From positions 62,001-126,000 of the forward strand of contig NZ_JAAGWK010000005.1 in the NCBI RefSeq assembly GCF_010685995.1: a stretch of DNA of 64,000 nt, read 5' to 3'. The stretch is from Goekera deserti. Lineage in GTDB: Bacteria > Actinomycetota > Actinomycetes > Mycobacteriales > Geodermatophilaceae. Shown here piece by piece: positions 8,025 through 18,627 of this stretch. The notes under the pieces are model-generated. The model saw only the letters and a list, made by a program, of their open reading frames with translations, ran no database searches and was not told the DNA's origin. Numbering within the stretch: position 1 is the first letter of the stretch; the number at the start of each line of letters is the position of its first letter. Made by a program: the position numbers and the translations under genes.

Positions 8025-8636
8025 TCAGCCCTCGTCCGACTGCTCGGTTCGTCGTTCGGCCTCCCGGAGCGCCGCCAGGGCCCGCTGGGTCACCTCGTCC
8101 ACGGCTCCGACGGCGTCGATCCGGGCCAGCAGCCCGGCCGACTCGTAGAAGCCGGACAGCGGCGCCGTCTGCGCCCGGTAGACGTCCAGCCGGTGCCGCA
8201 CCGTCTCCGGCTTGTCGTCGCCGCGCTGCACCCAGACACCGTCGACGAGCATGCGGCGACCCGACAACCGGCGCACCAGCTCGTCGGTCTCGACGACGAG
8301 CTCGAGCACGCAGTCCAGCCGCTGGCCACGCTCGGCGAGGCTGTCGCGCAGCTGCTCGGCCTGGGCGATCGTCCGGGGGAAGCCGTCCAGCAGGAAGCCG
8401 TCCGTGGCGTCCGCCTCGGCCAGCCGGTCGGACACCATGGCCACGGTGATCTCGTCGGGCACGAGGTCCCCGGCGTCCATGTACGACTTGGCCTGCTGGC
8501 CGAGCTCGGTCTGACCGCTCACGTTCGCCCGGAAGATGTCCCCCGTCGAGATGGCCGGGATGGACAGCTCCTTGGCGATGACCTGCGCCTGGGTGCCCTT
8601 GCCGGCACCGGGCGGGCCCAGCATGACGACGCGCAC
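8025..8636 (-). CDS. adk: Adenylate kinase, short-LID zinc-free type
   Basis: The 203-residue protein starts [20 protein letters not shown] (P-loop), then has [17 protein letters not shown] (AMP-binding lid) and [12 protein letters not shown] followed by RHRLDVY. The LID is short and has no cysteines, so it cannot bind structural zinc. The enzyme interconverts ATP, AMP and ADP. The GTG start overlaps the last base of the secY TAG stop (TAGTG), a translational coupling point. Its place between secY and map is standard in actinobacteria. Confidence 0.96.
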   Translation of the reverse strand: MRVVMLGPPGAGKGTQAQVIAKELSIPAISTGDIFRANVSGQTELGQQAKSYMDAGDLVPDEITVAMVSDRLAEADATDGFLLDGFPRTIAQAEQLRDSLAERGQRLDCVLELVVETDELVRRLSGRRMLVDGVWVQRGDDKPETVRHRLDVYRAQTAPLSGFYESAGLLARIDAVGAVDEVTQRALAALREAERRTEQSDEG

Positions 8637-9946
8637 TAGCGGAGGAACCCTTCGTAGTTGCGCTGGTTGAGCTGCGTCTCGATCTGCTTCACCGTCTCCA
8701 AGCCCACTCCCACCATGATCAGTACCGCGGTCCCGCCGAACGGGAAGTTCTGGTTCTGCCCCTCCTGCGTCACCGACAGGAAGAAGTTGGGCAGCACCGC
8801 CACGAGCCCCAGGTAGATGGAGCCGGGCAGCGTGATCCTCGAGAGCACGTACTGCAGGTACTCGGCCGTGGGCCGGCCGGGGCGGATGCCGGGGATGAAG
8901 CCGCCGTAGCGCTTCATGTCGTCGGCTCGCTCTTCGGGGTTGAACGTGATCGACACGTAGAAGTACGTGAAGAAGATGATCAGTGCGAAGTAGACCGCGA
9001 TGTGCACCGAGCTGGTCTGGTCGACCAGGTAGTCCTCCACGAACCTCCGGACGGCGCCGGTGCTGTCACCCTGCAACTGGGTGAGCAGCTGGGGCAGGTA
9101 CAGCAGCGACGACGCGAAGATGACCGGGATGACGCCGGCCTGGTTGACCTTCAGCGGGAGGTACGTCGACGTGCCGCCGTACATCCGCCTGCCGACCATC
9201 CGCTTGGCGTACTGCACCGGGATCCGGCGCTGCGCCTGCTCCACGTAGATCACCGAGGCGATGATCAGCACGGCCAGCACGCAGACCAGGGTGAAGATCA
9301 GCCCGCCGCGGGACTGCAGGATGGCGCCGCCCTCGGCCGGGATGCGGGCCGCGATCGAGGTGAAGATCAGCACGGACATGCCGTTGCCGATCCCCTTCTC
9401 GGTGAGCAGCTCGCCCAGCCACATGATGACGGCGGTACCGGCGGTCAGCGAGATGACCAGGACGATCGTGGTCCAGATGGAGTTCGACGGGATCAGTTCC
9501 TGGGCGCAGCCCGGGAAGAGCTGCCCGCTGCGCGCGAGGGCGATGATGCCGGTGCTCTGGAGCACCGCGAGCGCGATCGTCAGGTAGCGGGTGTACTGGG
9601 TCAGCTTGGCCTGACCCGACTGCCCTTCCTTCTTCAGCATCTCGAAGCGCGGGATGACCACCACCAGCAACTGCACGATGATGCTCGCCGTGATGTACGG
9701 CATGATGCCCAGCGCGAACACCGACAGCCGCAGCAGCGCGCCGCCGGAGAACAGGTTGACCAGCGAGTAGACGTCCTGCTGGGCGCCGCTGTTGGCCTGG
9801 TCGAGACAGCTGTTGATCGCCGGCACCGAGACGCCCGGCCCGGGCACGCTGGCACCGAGCCGGTAGACGGCGATGATCGCCAGGGAGAACAACAGCTTGC
9901 GCCGGAGGTCTGGCGTCCGGAACGCCGCGGCGAAAGCCTGCAGCAC
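8636..9946 (-). CDS. secY: Preprotein translocase channel subunit SecY
   Basis: The 436-residue membrane protein has ten hydrophobic segments and SecY signatures: [49 protein letters not shown] and [20 protein letters not shown]. It forms the plasma-membrane protein-conducting channel with SecE, which is also in this window. GTG at 9946 ([14 protein letters not shown]) is chosen because GGGAGGG lies 4 nt upstream and the family begins there; an upstream in-frame extension to 10024 is not conserved. A hairpin separates it from rplO, and adk follows with a one-base overlap. Confidence 0.97.
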   Translation of the reverse strand: MLQAFAAAFRTPDLRRKLLFSLAIIAVYRLGASVPGPGVSVPAINSCLDQANSGAQQDVYSLVNLFSGGALLRLSVFALGIMPYITASIIVQLLVVVIPRFEMLKKEGQSGQAKLTQYTRYLTIALAVLQSTGIIALARSGQLFPGCAQELIPSNSIWTTIVLVISLTAGTAVIMWLGELLTEKGIGNGMSVLIFTSIAARIPAEGGAILQSRGGLIFTLVCVLAVLIIASVIYVEQAQRRIPVQYAKRMVGRRMYGGTSTYLPLKVNQAGVIPVIFASSLLYLPQLLTQLQGDSTGAVRRFVEDYLVDQTSSVHIAVYFALIIFFTYFYVSITFNPEERADDMKRYGGFIPGIRPGRPTAEYLQYVLSRITLPGSIYLGLVAVLPNFFLSVTQEGQNQNFPFGGTAVLIMVGVGLETVKQIETQLNQRNYEGFLR

Positions 9947-10066
9947 GTGCCCTCCCCGAGTAGGTCCTGTGAGCGTGACGACGACAGGGGACCCCCCGGC
10001 GCTCGCGTGCCCGCAGCGGGACACTACAGGGGGCCGGCCGGGGGTCCTCCGGTCGAGTGGAGAGCA

Positions 10067-10104
10067 GACGACCCCCGGACGCGGGTGCGTCGGCGGGGGT
10101 CGTC
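10067..10104 (-). terminator. Perfect 11-bp hairpin between rplO and secY
   Basis: GACGACCCCCG (10067-10077) and CGGGGGTCGTC (10094-10104) are exact complements around a 16-nt loop that can itself fold. It begins 6 nt after the rplO stop. A TAGTGT hexamer at 10026-10021 could be the -10 of a separate secY promoter, but no good -35 box accompanies it. Confidence 0.5.
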
Positions 10105-10110
10105 GGCTGT

Positions 10111-10554
10111 TCAGAGCTGGGTGGTGCTGCCCCCGGCCGCGCCGATCTTGTCCTCGGCGGACTTGGAGAAGGCGTGCGCGTGCACCTGGACGGTCACGCC
10201 GCCGAGGTCGCCGGAGCCGAGGACCTTGACCGGGTGGCCCCGGCGGACGGCGCCGGCGTCGGCGAGCGAGTCCGGGTTCACGGCCCCGCCCTGGGGGAAG
10301 AGCGCCGCGATCCGGTCGAGGTTCACGACCTGGAACACGACCTTGTTGCGGGGGGTGAAGCCCGAGAGCTTGGGCAGGCGCATGAACAGCGGCGTCTGAC
10401 CACCCTCGAAGCGTGCGGAGACCTGAACGCGCGCGCCCGAGCCCTTCGTGCCACGGCCGGCGGTCTTGCCCTTGCTGCCCTCACCACGACCCACACGGGT
10501 CTTCTTGGTGTGGGCGCCGGGTGCCGGACGCAGGTGGTGGACCTTGAGAGTCAT
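10111..10554 (-). CDS. rplO: Large ribosomal subunit protein uL15
   Basis: The 147-residue protein begins [20 protein letters not shown] and has [39 protein letters not shown] and [18 protein letters not shown], a full uL15. It is a late-assembly protein of the 50S subunit. It ends the ribosomal part of the spc operon, 16 bp after rpmD, and is followed by a hairpin before secY. No anomaly is seen. Confidence 0.98.
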   Translation of the reverse strand: MTLKVHHLRPAPGAHTKKTRVGRGEGSKGKTAGRGTKGSGARVQVSARFEGGQTPLFMRLPKLSGFTPRNKVVFQVVNLDRIAALFPQGGAVNPDSLADAGAVRRGHPVKVLGSGDLGGVTVQVHAHAFSKSAEDKIGAAGGSTTQL

Positions 10555-10570
10555 GTGTGTGTGCCCCTGC

Positions 10571-10753
10571 TCAGCTGACTTCTTCGACGCGCACCAGATG
10601 CGGCACCGTCGCGACCATCCCGCGGAGTTCGGGACGGTCCTCCTGGACGACCGAGTCGTTGATCCGCTTCAGCCCGAGCGAGCGCAGCGTCGCGCGCTGG
10701 TTCTGCTTGCAGCCGATGGACGACTTGATCTGGGTGACCTTGAACTGCGCCAT
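10571..10753 (-). CDS. rpmD: Large ribosomal subunit protein uL30
   Basis: The 60-residue protein begins [20 protein letters not shown] and ends [16 protein letters not shown], a complete bacterial uL30. The ATG at 10753 lies one base after the rpsE TGA stop, so the two are translationally coupled. The gene takes its usual place between rpsE and rplO. No regulatory signals of its own are seen. Confidence 0.96.
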   Translation of the reverse strand: MAQFKVTQIKSSIGCKQNQRATLRSLGLKRINDSVVQEDRPELRGMVATVPHLVRVEEVS

Positions 10754-10754
10754 G

Positions 10755-11390
10755 TCAGACCCCCTGACCGGCACGCGCCCGCAGCATGGCCGCGGGAGCG
10801 ACGTCCTCCAGGGGCAGACCGCGGCGGGCCGCGATCTCCTCGGGACGGACGAGGTCCTTGAGCGCCTGCATGGTCGCGTGGACGATGTTGATCGGGTTCG
10901 AGGACCCGAGGCTCTTGGAGAGCACGTCGTGGATCCCGGCGCACTCCAGCACGGCGCGCACCGGACCGCCGGCGATGACGCCGGTACCCGGGCTGGCCGG
11001 CTTGAGCAGCACGACGCCGGCCGCCGCCTCACCCTGCACGGGGTGCGGGATGGTGCTGGCGATGCGAGGCACCTTGTAGAAGTGCTTCTTGGCCTCCTCG
11101 ACGCCCTTGGCGATGGCCGCGGGCACCTCCTTGGCCTTGCCGTAGCCGACACCCACGGTGCCGTCGCCGTCGCCGACGATCACCAGCGCGGTGAAGCTGA
11201 AGCGCCGGCCTCCCTTGACGACCTTGGAGACGCGGTTGATGGCGACCACGCGCTCCATGAAGTTGCTCTTCTCGGCCGGGGCGCCGCCGGGCCCCCGACC
11301 GCCGTCACGACGGTCGCGCCGGTCGTTGCCGCCGGCCGCGCCGCCGGGGCCGGCGCCGGTGCCGCCGCCGCGTCGCTGTGGTCCGGGCAT
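10755..11390 (-). CDS. rpsE: Small ribosomal subunit protein uS5 with Gly/Arg-rich N-terminus
   Basis: From about residue 45 the protein is a standard uS5: [40 protein letters not shown] and [19 protein letters not shown]5 sits at the mRNA entry channel and affects decoding accuracy. The first ~43 residues are a Gly/Arg/Asp low-complexity extension that probably contacts rRNA loosely; such extensions are common in actinobacterial S5. The total of 211 residues exceeds the 165 of E. coli. ATG at 11390 is the only start consistent with this architecture, and it lies 64 bp after rplR. Confidence 0.97.
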   Translation of the reverse strand: MPGPQRRGGGTGAGPGGAAGGNDRRDRRDGGRGPGGAPAEKSNFMERVVAINRVSKVVKGGRRFSFTALVIVGDGDGTVGVGYGKAKEVPAAIAKGVEEAKKHFYKVPRIASTIPHPVQGEAAAGVVLLKPASPGTGVIAGGPVRAVLECAGIHDVLSKSLGSSNPINIVHATMQALKDLVRPEEIAARRGLPLEDVAPAAMLRARAGQGV

Positions 11391-11454
11391 CAGACGTCCC
11401 TCTCGATCATCAGGCCGTGAACGGCCCTGTGCGAAACCTGCGTGGTGGTGTGCA

Positions 11455-11871
11455 TCAGAAGTCCAGCCCCGCCTCGCGGGCGGCGTCGGCGAGCGCGGCG
11501 ATCCGGCCGTGGTAGCGGTTGCCGCCACGGTCGAAGACGACAGCGGTGATGCCGGCGGCCTTGGCGCGCTCGGCGACCAACACACCCACCTGGCGGGCCA
11601 GCGCGGACTTGTCGCCCTCGGCACCCCGCAGGCTGGCGTCCAGCGTCGAGGCGTTCACCAGCGTGCGGCCGACGGTGTCGTCGACGACCTGCACGTGGAT
11701 GTGCCGGCTGGAGCGCTTGACCACCAGGCGAGGACGAGCGGTCGTGCCCGTGACGCGCTTGCGCAGGCGGTTGTGACGACGGAGCCGGGAGACCCGGCGC
11801 GCCGTGCTGACATCGGTGCCGACCGGCTTGTGCACCCGGGCGGCCTTCTCGGTCTGTGCCTTGGCTGCCAT
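11455..11871 (-). CDS. rplR: Large ribosomal subunit protein uL18
   Basis: The 138-residue protein contains [37 protein letters not shown] and the end [20 protein letters not shown], matching uL18, which with L5 and L25 binds 5S rRNA. The ATG at 11871 overlaps the rplF TGA stop (TGATG), so the two genes are translationally coupled; a GTG one codon earlier is possible but less likely. Order and length are normal. Confidence 0.97.
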   Translation of the reverse strand: MAAKAQTEKAARVHKPVGTDVSTARRVSRLRRHNRLRKRVTGTTARPRLVVKRSSRHIHVQVVDDTVGRTLVNASTLDASLRGAEGDKSALARQVGVLVAERAKAAGITAVVFDRGGNRYHGRIAALADAAREAGLDF

Positions 11872-12410
11872 CACTTGCCCGTCTTCCCGACCTTGCGCTT
11901 GATGACCTCGCCCGCGTAACGCACGCCCTTGCCCTTGTACGGGTCGGGCTTGCGGATCTTGCGGATCTTGGCCGCTTCCTCTCCCACCAGCTGCTTGTCG
12001 ATGCCGCTCACCCGCAGGCGGGTGGGCGCGTCGACCGTGAAGGTGATCCCCTCGGGGGCCTTCACCAGCACCGGGTGGCTGAAGCCCAGTGCGAACTCGA
12101 GGTCGGAACCCCGGGCCTGGACCCGGTAGCCGACGCCGACGATCTCGAGGGACTTGGTGTAGCCCTCGGTGACGCCGGTGATCATGTTGGCGATCAGCGT
12201 GCGGGACAGCCCGTGCAGTGCGCGGCTCTCCCGCTCGTCGTCGGGACGCTGCACCAGGAGCGTGCCGTCCTCGGCCCGCTCGACGGTGATGGGCGCTGCG
12301 ACCGTGTGCGAGAGCTGGCCCTTGGGGCCCTTCACGTTCACCGTCCGGCCGTCGATGGCGATGTCCACGCCACCCGGCACGGGGACGGGGAGTCGTCCGA
12401 TCCGTGACAT
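11871..12410 (-). CDS. rplF: Large ribosomal subunit protein uL6
   Basis: The 179-residue protein begins [20 protein letters not shown] and ends [20 protein letters not shown], diagnostic for uL6. Two repeats of the uL6 fold are visible, and the C-terminal loop contacts the sarcin-ricin region used by elongation factors. It follows rpsH by 15 bp in the spc operon. Start and length are standard. Confidence 0.98.
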   Translation of the reverse strand: MSRIGRLPVPVPGGVDIAIDGRTVNVKGPKGQLSHTVAAPITVERAEDGTLLVQRPDDERESRALHGLSRTLIANMITGVTEGYTKSLEIVGVGYRVQARGSDLEFALGFSHPVLVKAPEGITFTVDAPTRLRVSGIDKQLVGEEAAKIRKIRKPDPYKGKGVRYAGEVIKRKVGKTGK

Positions 12411-12425
12411 CTCTGCTCGCTCCTC

Positions 12426-12836
12426 TTACCAGACGTAGGCGAGGACTTCCCCACCCACGCCCTTCTTGTTCGCCTGCTTGTCGGTCAGCAGACCGGTCGA
12501 GGTGGAGATGATCGCCACCCCGAGGCCGCCGAGGACCTTGGGCAGTGCGGTGGACTTGGCGTAGACGCGCAGACCGGGCTTGGACACCCGCCGGATGCCG
12601 GCGATGCTCCGCTCACGGTTGGGGCCGTACTTCAGGTCGACCACCAGCTCCTTGCGGACGTGGCCGTCGACCTCGACGTCGTTGACCTTCCAGCCGGCGA
12701 TGTACCCCTCCTGCTGGAGGATCTCGCAGACCTTGGTCTTGAGCTTCGACGACGGCATGGCCGCTGCGTCGTGGTAGGCCGAGTTCGCGTTCCGCAGCCG
12801 CGTGAGCATGTCTGCGATCGGGTCGGTCATCGTCAT
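12426..12836 (-). CDS. rpsH: Small ribosomal subunit protein uS8
   Basis: The 136-residue protein begins [20 protein letters not shown] and ends [26 protein letters not shown], characteristic of uS8, an early 16S-binding protein and the classical spc-operon repressor in E. coli. ATG at 12836 is used; ATG at 12830 is an equivalent alternative. It is separated from rpsN by 186 bp, unusual for this operon, and that spacer carries a stop-linked repeat. Confidence 0.97.
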   Translation of the reverse strand: MTMTDPIADMLTRLRNANSAYHDAAAMPSSKLKTKVCEILQQEGYIAGWKVNDVEVDGHVRKELVVDLKYGPNRERSIAGIRRVSKPGLRVYAKSTALPKVLGGLGVAIISTSTGLLTDKQANKKGVGGEVLAYVW

Positions 12837-12966
12837 GGTGTCGTGGTGCCTCTCTCGCAGTGGTTCCTCGTGCGCCGGGTCATCGGACTTGGCGCACAGG
12901 CCTTCAGCGATCGGTGGTGCATGAGGGGGACTGCAGCCGGACCGCCCGGCTGCTGTCTGGAACCGG

Positions 12967-13024
12967 CCCCCTCCCAGGGTCCCGCGGCGCGCGGAGCGCG
13001 TCGTGGGCAGGGAGGGGGTCCTTC
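12967..13024 (-). repeat. Stop-linked two-stem repeat, rpsN copy
   Basis: Directly after the rpsN TGA the minus strand reads AGGACC, then a perfect outer stem CCCCCTCCC/GGGAGGGGG. The interior keeps CGCTCCGCGCG and GGGACCCT but its inner stem is degenerate. The remaining spacer to rpsH (12837-12966) holds no gene I can support. Confidence 0.75.
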
Positions 13025-13208
13025 ACCAACTGGACTTGGTGACGCCGGGGAGCTCCCCGGCGTGTGCCATCTCCCGCAGGCAGATCCGGCACAGGCCGAA
13101 CTTGCGGAAGACGGCGTGCGGACGCCCGCAGCGCTGGCAGCGGGTGTACGCACGGACGGCGAACTTGGGCTTGCGGTTCGCCTTGTTGACGAGCGCCTTC
13201 TTGGCCAT
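13023..13208 (-). CDS. rpsN: Small ribosomal subunit protein uS14, zinc-binding type Z
   Basis: The 61-residue protein begins [20 protein letters not shown] and contains CQRCGRP and [18 protein letters not shown]24, C27, C40 and C43 make the zinc knuckle of the short C+ form. Actinobacteria often carry an additional zinc-free S14 elsewhere; none is in this window. It follows rplE by 19 bp. Its stop codon runs directly into a stop-linked repeat. Confidence 0.97.
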   Translation of the reverse strand: MAKKALVNKANRKPKFAVRAYTRCQRCGRPHAVFRKFGLCRICLREMAHAGELPGVTKSSW

Positions 13209-13227
13209 GTCTTCTCCTCGCCCGGAC

Positions 13228-13848
13228 TCAGCGGGCCGTGGTCACGGGTTCGAACCCGGCGAAGGGGAAGCCGAGCAGCTTCAGCAGCTCGCGACCCTCC
13301 TCGTCGTTGGTCGCGGTGGTCACCAGGGTGATGTCCATGCCGCGGGGCCGGTCGATCTTGTCGACGTCGATCTCGCGGAACATCGACTGCTCGTTGAGAC
13401 CGAAGGTGTAGTTGCCGTGGCCGTCGAACTGCTTCGGGTTCAGGCCACGGAAGTCGCGGATGCGGGGCAGGGCGAGGGCCAGCAGGCGGTCCAGGAACTC
13501 CCACATGCGGTCACCGCGCAGCGTGACCTTGCAGCCGATCGGCATGCCCTCGCGCAGCTTGAACTGGGCGATCGACTTGCGCGCCCGGACGACCTGCGGC
13601 TTCTGGCCGGTGATCGCCGTCATGTCGCGGACGGCGCCGTCCATGAGCTTGGCGTCGCGGGTGGCCTCGCCGACGCCCATGTTGACCACGATCTTCACGA
13701 GACCGGGGATCTGCATGACGTTGGCGTAGTCGAACTCGGCCCGCAGCGCCGGCGCGATCTCCGCGCGATAGCGGGCGAGCAGGCGGGGCAGCTCACGGTC
13801 GTGCGAGCTGGTCTGGGTCTGGGTCTGGGTCTCGGTCATCGGGTTCAC
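13228..13848 (-). CDS. rplE: Large ribosomal subunit protein uL5
   Basis: From about residue 18 the protein matches uL5: [60 protein letters not shown] and [20 protein letters not shown]. It binds 5S rRNA and contacts P-site tRNA. The first residues are a TQTQTQT run encoded by repeated hexanucleotides (about 13808-13835); a 6-bp unit keeps frame if it slips. GTG at 13848 overlaps the rplX stop (GTGA) and has AAGGA upstream; ATG at 13839 is an alternative start. Confidence 0.97.
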   Translation of the reverse strand: MNPMTETQTQTQTSSHDRELPRLLARYRAEIAPALRAEFDYANVMQIPGLVKIVVNMGVGEATRDAKLMDGAVRDMTAITGQKPQVVRARKSIAQFKLREGMPIGCKVTLRGDRMWEFLDRLLALALPRIRDFRGLNPKQFDGHGNYTFGLNEQSMFREIDVDKIDRPRGMDITLVTTATNDEEGRELLKLLGFPFAGFEPVTTAR

Positions 13849-14186
13849 AGGTCCTTGCCGGTACGCCGCGAGACCCGGATGCTGCGGCCTTCCTCGTCCT
13901 TGCGGTAGCCGACCCGGGTCGGCTTGTCCTCGCTGTCGATGACCATCACGTTGCTCACGTGGATGGCCGCCTCCTGCGTGACGATCCCGCCCTGCTGCGA
14001 ACCGCGCTGGCTGGTGCTCGTGCGGGTGTGCTTCTTCACCCGGCCGATGCCCTCGACGAGGACACGCTGGGCCTTCGGGAAGGCCGCGATCACCCGCCCC
14101 TTGGCACCCTTGTCCTTGCCGGACAGCACCAGCACGGTGTCGCCCTTCTTGACCTTCAGCGAAGGCGTCTTCTCAGCCATGATCAC
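13845..14186 (-). CDS. rplX: Large ribosomal subunit protein uL24
   Basis: The 113-residue protein contains [20 protein letters not shown], a KOW motif, followed by [20 protein letters not shown], typical of uL24, an assembly initiator of the 50S subunit near the tunnel exit. GTG at 14186 overlaps the rplN stop (GTGA) and has GGAGG about 6 nt upstream; ATG at 14180 ([14 protein letters not shown]) is also possible. Order rplN-rplX-rplE is universal. Confidence 0.96.
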   Translation of the reverse strand: MIMAEKTPSLKVKKGDTVLVLSGKDKGAKGRVIAAFPKAQRVLVEGIGRVKKHTRTSTSQRGSQQGGIVTQEAAIHVSNVMVIDSEDKPTRVGYRKDEEGRSIRVSRRTGKDL

Positions 14187-14551
14187 AAGACCTCCGGGGC
14201 CAGGGAGATGATCCGCATGAACCGCTTGTCGCGCAGCTCGCGACCGACAGGACCGAAGATGCGTGTCCCGCGCGGGTCACCGCTGTCACGGATGATCACT
14301 GCTGCGTTCTCGTCGAACCGGATGTAGGAACCGTCGGGACGACGGCGCTCCTTCACCGTGCGGACGATGACGGCCTTGACCACATCGCCCTTCTTCACGC
14401 CGGCGCCGGGCAAGGCGTCCTTCACGGTGGCGACGATGACGTCACCGATGCCCGCGTAGCGCCGCCCGGAGCCACCGAGAACCCGGATGCACAAGATCTC
14501 CTTGGCTCCGGTGTTGTCGGCGACTCGAAGCCGCGACTCCTGCTGGATCAC
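14183..14551 (-). CDS. rplN: Large ribosomal subunit protein uL14
   Basis: The 122-residue protein begins [20 protein letters not shown] and continues [20 protein letters not shown], an unmistakable uL14, which forms intersubunit bridges B5 and B8. GTG at 14551 has GAGGAGC upstream; an in-frame extension to 14629 is not conserved. It is the first gene of the spc operon, separated from rpsQ by 210 bp with two hairpins, so an independent promoter is likely although I cannot point to one with confidence. Confidence 0.97.
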   Translation of the reverse strand: MIQQESRLRVADNTGAKEILCIRVLGGSGRRYAGIGDVIVATVKDALPGAGVKKGDVVKAVIVRTVKERRRPDGSYIRFDENAAVIIRDSGDPRGTRIFGPVGRELRDKRFMRIISLAPEVL

Positions 14552-14622
14552 TTCTGAGCTCCTCGTACTAGTGGTGACAGCCGGGCCGGATCGGTGAAGC
14601 GGCTGTCCGGTCCACACGTGCG

Positions 14623-14656
14623 GACGCACCGGCTGCGAGTGCTGCCGGTGCGTCCG
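14623..14656 (-). other. Hairpin in the rplN leader
   Basis: GGACGCACCGGC and its exact reverse complement flank a 10-nt loop at about 14623-14656. It lies between the rpsQ terminator and rplN, so it may be a leader structure for the spc operon (possible S8 or transcription control) or a second terminator arm. Confidence 0.4.
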
Positions 14657-14713
14657 TACACGGGTCCGGGGATCGGCGCGGCCCTCAGGCTGCGCCAGTC
14701 GTCCAGGGTACCC

Positions 14714-14749
14714 GGTGACCAGGCCGACCTGCTGGTCGGCCTGGTCACC
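14714..14749 (-). terminator. Perfect 16-bp terminator hairpin after rpsQ
   Basis: The arms 14714-14729 and 14734-14749 (GGTGACCAGGCCGACC and its complement) are perfect around a TGCT tetraloop, 13 nt after the rpsQ stop. This is the clearest boundary between the S10 and spc operons. Confidence 0.75.
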
Positions 14750-14761
14750 CCGGGACAGTGA

Positions 14762-15052
14762 CTACTTGGCCTTCTCGACGATCGACACCAGGCGCCAGCG
14801 CTTGGTGGCCGAGGTGGGACGCGTCTCCATGATCTGGACCCGGTCGCCGATCCCGGCGGTGTTCTCCTCGTCGTGCGCCTTCAGCTTGCTGGTGCGGCGG
14901 AGGACCTTGCCGTAGAGCGCGTGCTTGACGCGGTCCTCGACCTCCACCACGACCGTCTTGTCCATCTTGTCGCTCACCACGAGGCCCTCGCGGACCTTGC
15001 GGTACCCGCGACCGCCCGCTGCCGGGCCGGCGGCCTGCTCCGACTCGCTCAT
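14762..15052 (-). CDS. rpsQ: Small ribosomal subunit protein uS17
   Basis: From residue 17 the protein reads [40 protein letters not shown] and [20 protein letters not shown], a standard OB-fold uS17. It adds a short Ser/Glu/Ala-rich N-terminal leader, common in actinobacteria, for 96 residues in total. The ATG overlaps the rpmC stop by 4 nt (ATGA), and a strong hairpin follows, marking the end of the S10 operon. Confidence 0.97.
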   Translation of the reverse strand: MSESEQAAGPAAGGRGYRKVREGLVVSDKMDKTVVVEVEDRVKHALYGKVLRRTSKLKAHDEENTAGIGDRVQIMETRPTSATKRWRLVSIVEKAK

Positions 15053-15282
15053 GCCACACCCTCACTCGGGGCGACCGAGAGACCCAGCTCGCGCTCGCGC
15101 ATGATCGTGTAGATCCGGGCGATGTCGCGGCGGACGGTCTGCAGTCGCCGGTTGTTGTCCAGCTGGCCGGTGGCCACCTGGAAACGCAGGTTGAACAGTT
15201 CTTCCCTCGACTCACGCAGCCGCGTGGCGAGCTCGTCGACCGAGAGCTCGCGCAGCTCGGGTGCGGACAGACCGGCTGCCAT
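15049..15282 (-). CDS. rpmC: Large ribosomal subunit protein uL29
   Basis: The 77-residue protein contains [20 protein letters not shown] and [20 protein letters not shown], the two-helix uL29 fold at the nascent-chain exit where SRP and trigger factor dock. ATG at 15282 overlaps the rplP stop (TGATG). A GTG one codon upstream (15285) is an alternative. The adjacent genes are also coupled by overlaps. Confidence 0.97.
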   Translation of the reverse strand: MAAGLSAPELRELSVDELATRLRESREELFNLRFQVATGQLDNNRRLQTVRRDIARIYTIMRERELGLSVAPSEGVA

Positions 15283-15698
15283 CACACCTCTCCTTCACGG
15301 GTCACGAAGCGGCACTTCATGGGGAGCTTGTGGATGGCGCGACGCATGGCCTCGCGGGCCACGGGCTCGGCGACACCGGACAACTCGAACATGATGCGAC
15401 CGGGCTTCACGTTGGCGACCCACCACTCGGGCGAGCCCTTGCCGGAACCCATGCGGGTCTCGGCGGGCTTCTTGGTGAGCGGACGGTCCGGGTAGATCGA
15501 GATCCACACCTTGCCGCCACGCTTGATGTGGCGGGTCATGGCGATACGAGCGGACTCGATCTGACGGTTGGTGACGTACGCCGGCTCAAGGGCCTGGATG
15601 GCGTACTCGCCGAAGTTGATCTCGGTACCGCCCTTGGCAGCACCCGAACGGCTCGGGTGGTGCTGCTTGCGGTGCTTGACCCTGCGCGGGATCAGCAT
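15282..15698 (-). CDS. rplP: Large ribosomal subunit protein uL16
   Basis: The 138-residue protein begins [20 protein letters not shown], followed by [20 protein letters not shown] and [20 protein letters not shown], a full uL16. It helps organise the A site and peptidyl transferase centre. It is coupled to rpmC by stop-start overlap and starts two bases after rpsC. No unusual feature. Confidence 0.98.
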   Translation of the reverse strand: MLIPRRVKHRKQHHPSRSGAAKGGTEINFGEYAIQALEPAYVTNRQIESARIAMTRHIKRGGKVWISIYPDRPLTKKPAETRMGSGKGSPEWWVANVKPGRIMFELSGVAEPVAREAMRRAIHKLPMKCRFVTREGEV

Positions 15699-15700
15699 GA

Positions 15701-16633
15701 TCAGGCCCCCTGTCCCTGCGAGGTGTTCTCGTCGACGGCCGGGGCCGTCGCGGCGGTCGCGGGGGCCGTCGACTCGGCGGCCTCGCTGACGGTCTGGGTG
15801 GTGTCCACGTCACCAACGGTGACGGCGACGGTCGAGTCCGCCGGCGCCTCGGCCGGGACCTCGGGACCGCCCTCGGCGAACGCACGCCCGGCCTCGGTGC
15901 CACCGGCGGTCGTGCCCGAGGAGCCCGAACGGCGCGGGCGCTGGGCGCGCTCACGACGCTGCTGACGCTGGGCGAGGGCCTCGAGTGCCTCGCGCTCGGC
16001 ACGTGAGCCGCTCGCGTCGCCCTTGTAGATCCACACCTTGACGCCGATCCGACCGAAGGTCGTGCGGGCCTCGTAGATGCCGTAGTCGATGTTCGCGCGC
16101 AGGGTGTGCAGCGGCACGCGCCCCTCGCGGTAGAACTCCGACCGGCTCATCTCCGTGCCGCCGAGGCGACCGGAGCACTGCACGCGGATGCCCTTGACCT
16201 GCGGGCTGCGCTGCGCGGACTGCATCGCCTTGCGCATGGCCCGGCGGAAGCTGACCCGGGAGGAGAGCTGCTCGGCAACACCCTGGGCGACCAGCTGCGC
16301 GTCGCTCTCGGGGTTCTTGACCTCGAGGATGTTCAGCTGCACCTGCTTGCCGGTGAGCTTCTCGAGCTCGCCGCGGATGCGGTCTGCCTCGGCGCCACGG
16401 CGGCCGATGACGATGCCGGGACGGGCGGTGTGGATGTCGACGCGGACGCGGTCACGGGTGCGCTCGATCTCGACCTTCGAGATGCCGGCGCGCTCCATGC
16501 CCTTGCCCATCAGCTTGCGGATCGCCACGTCCTCCTTGACGTAGTCCGCGTACAGCTTGTCGGCGTACCACCGGGACTTGTACTCGGTGGTGATGCCCAA
16601 CCGGAACCCGTGCGGGTTGACCTTCTGACCCAC
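15701..16633 (-). CDS. rpsC: Small ribosomal subunit protein uS3 with disordered C-terminal tail
   Basis: Residues 1-215 are a standard uS3: [20 protein letters not shown], the KH domain [20 protein letters not shown], and [21 protein letters not shown]3 lines the mRNA entry tunnel and acts as a helicase there. About 80 further residues form a low-complexity Ala/Thr/Glu/Val tail, giving 310 residues against 233 in E. coli. The GTG start overlaps the rplV stop by one base (TAGTG). The tail is probably dispensable and disordered. Confidence 0.97.
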   Translation of the reverse strand: MGQKVNPHGFRLGITTEYKSRWYADKLYADYVKEDVAIRKLMGKGMERAGISKVEIERTRDRVRVDIHTARPGIVIGRRGAEADRIRGELEKLTGKQVQLNILEVKNPESDAQLVAQGVAEQLSSRVSFRRAMRKAMQSAQRSPQVKGIRVQCSGRLGGTEMSRSEFYREGRVPLHTLRANIDYGIYEARTTFGRIGVKVWIYKGDASGSRAEREALEALAQRQQRRERAQRPRRSGSSGTTAGGTEAGRAFAEGGPEVPAEAPADSTVAVTVGDVDTTQTVSEAAESTAPATAATAPAVDENTSQGQGA

Positions 16634-17097
16634 TAGCGGGTCCCTCCCCTCGTGTTGCTCTTCTGCTGGACGGCCGGGCCGGACTGCCCGGTCTCGCGAC
16701 GAGCCTTGCGCGACCGCAGTGCCAGCGTGTCGCTGGTGGTCACCTCGGTCACCTCGACGGTGATGTGGCTGGTCCGCTTGTTGATGCGGAACGCCCGGCC
16801 CTGTGCCCGCGGACGGATCCGCTTGAGCGTCGGGCCCTCGTCGACGTAGGCCGCGCTGATGACGAGCGCCTGCGGGTCGAGCTGCAGGTTGTGCTCGGCG
16901 TTGGCGACGGCGCTCGCGACGACCTTGGCCACGGGCTCGCTGGCGGTCTGCGGCGCGAAGCGCAGCAGGGCCAGGGCCTCGTCGGTCGGCAGGTAGCGGA
17001 TCATGTCCACCACCCGGCGTGCCTTCATGGGCGTGACGCTGACGAACCGGGCCTGGGCCCGGGCGGTCGGGGCGTCCACCCCTGATGGGGAAGTCAT
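16633..17097 (-). CDS. rplV: Large ribosomal subunit protein uL22
   Basis: The 154-residue protein contains [40 protein letters not shown] and [20 protein letters not shown], typical of uL22, whose hairpin lines the exit tunnel. ATG at 17097 follows GAGGAG; the longer in-frame start at 17157 adds residues overlapping rpsS and is rejected. A basic C-terminal extension of ~25 residues is present. The stop overlaps the rpsC start. Confidence 0.97.
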   Translation of the reverse strand: MTSPSGVDAPTARAQARFVSVTPMKARRVVDMIRYLPTDEALALLRFAPQTASEPVAKVVASAVANAEHNLQLDPQALVISAAYVDEGPTLKRIRPRAQGRAFRINKRTSHITVEVTEVTTSDTLALRSRKARRETGQSGPAVQQKSNTRGGTR

Positions 17098-17116
17098 GGT
17101 GTCTGTCTCCTCGCCG

Positions 17117-17398
17117 TCAGCCGCGCCGCGACCGGCGGTCGTCCTTGATGTGCCCACGGAAGGTGCGCGTGGGCGCGAACTCGCCGAGCTTGTGCCCGAC
17201 CATCGCCTCGGTGACGAACACCGGGACGTGCTTGCGGCCGTCGTGCACGGCGATCGTGTGCCCGAGCATGTCGGGGATGATCGTCGAACGCCGCGACCAC
17301 GTGCGGATGACGGTCTTGGTGCCCTTCTCGTTCTGGACGTCCACCTTGGCGAGCAGGTGGTCGTCGACGAACGGGCCCTTCTTGAGGCTGCGTGGCAT
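17117..17398 (-). CDS. rpsS: Small ribosomal subunit protein uS19
   Basis: The 93-residue protein begins [20 protein letters not shown] and contains [20 protein letters not shown], a complete uS19 that pairs with S13 in the 30S head. It lies between rplB and rplV in the S10 operon with 19-23 bp spacers. Nothing unusual is seen. Confidence 0.98.
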   Translation of the reverse strand: MPRSLKKGPFVDDHLLAKVDVQNEKGTKTVIRTWSRRSTIIPDMLGHTIAVHDGRKHVPVFVTEAMVGHKLGEFAPTRTFRGHIKDDRRSRRG

Positions 17399-17421
17399 GT
17401 CTGTCGGACTCCTCTACCCGC

Positions 17422-18255
<834 letters not shown>

Positions 18256-18324
18256 GGTTCCTCTGAGTCCCTGTCTTCTCTCTGGTCCGGATCGGTGGTC
18301 GAGTGCGTGTGACGGTGGTGACCG

Positions 18325-18627
18325 TCAGGCGCCCGGACCGCCGAAGAGCTCGATGCGATCGCCGGGGGCGACGGAGACGATGGCGCGCTTGGTGTCCTTG
18401 CGCTTGCCCATCACAGCGCCCTTGGAGCGCTTCCTCTTCCCCTGGCGGTTGAGCGTGTTCACAGACAGCACCTTCACGTTGAAGACCTGCTGCACTGCGA
18501 TCTTGATCTGGGTCTTGTTCGCGTCCGGCCGGACGATGAACGTGTACTTGTTCTCGTCGAGCAGGCCGTAGCTCTTCTCGGAGATCACCGGGGACAGCAG
18601 GACGTCCCGGGGGTCGCGGACGCTCAT
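18325..18627 (-). CDS. rplW: Large ribosomal subunit protein uL23
   Basis: The 100-residue protein has [20 protein letters not shown] and [40 protein letters not shown], matching uL23, the tunnel-exit protein that docks trigger factor and SRP. Its ATG overlaps the rplD TGA by 4 nt (ATGA), so the two are coupled. Length is normal. Confidence 0.97.
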   Translation of the reverse strand: MSVRDPRDVLLSPVISEKSYGLLDENKYTFIVRPDANKTQIKIAVQQVFNVKVLSVNTLNRQGKRKRSKGAVMGKRKDTKRAIVSVAPGDRIELFGGPGA

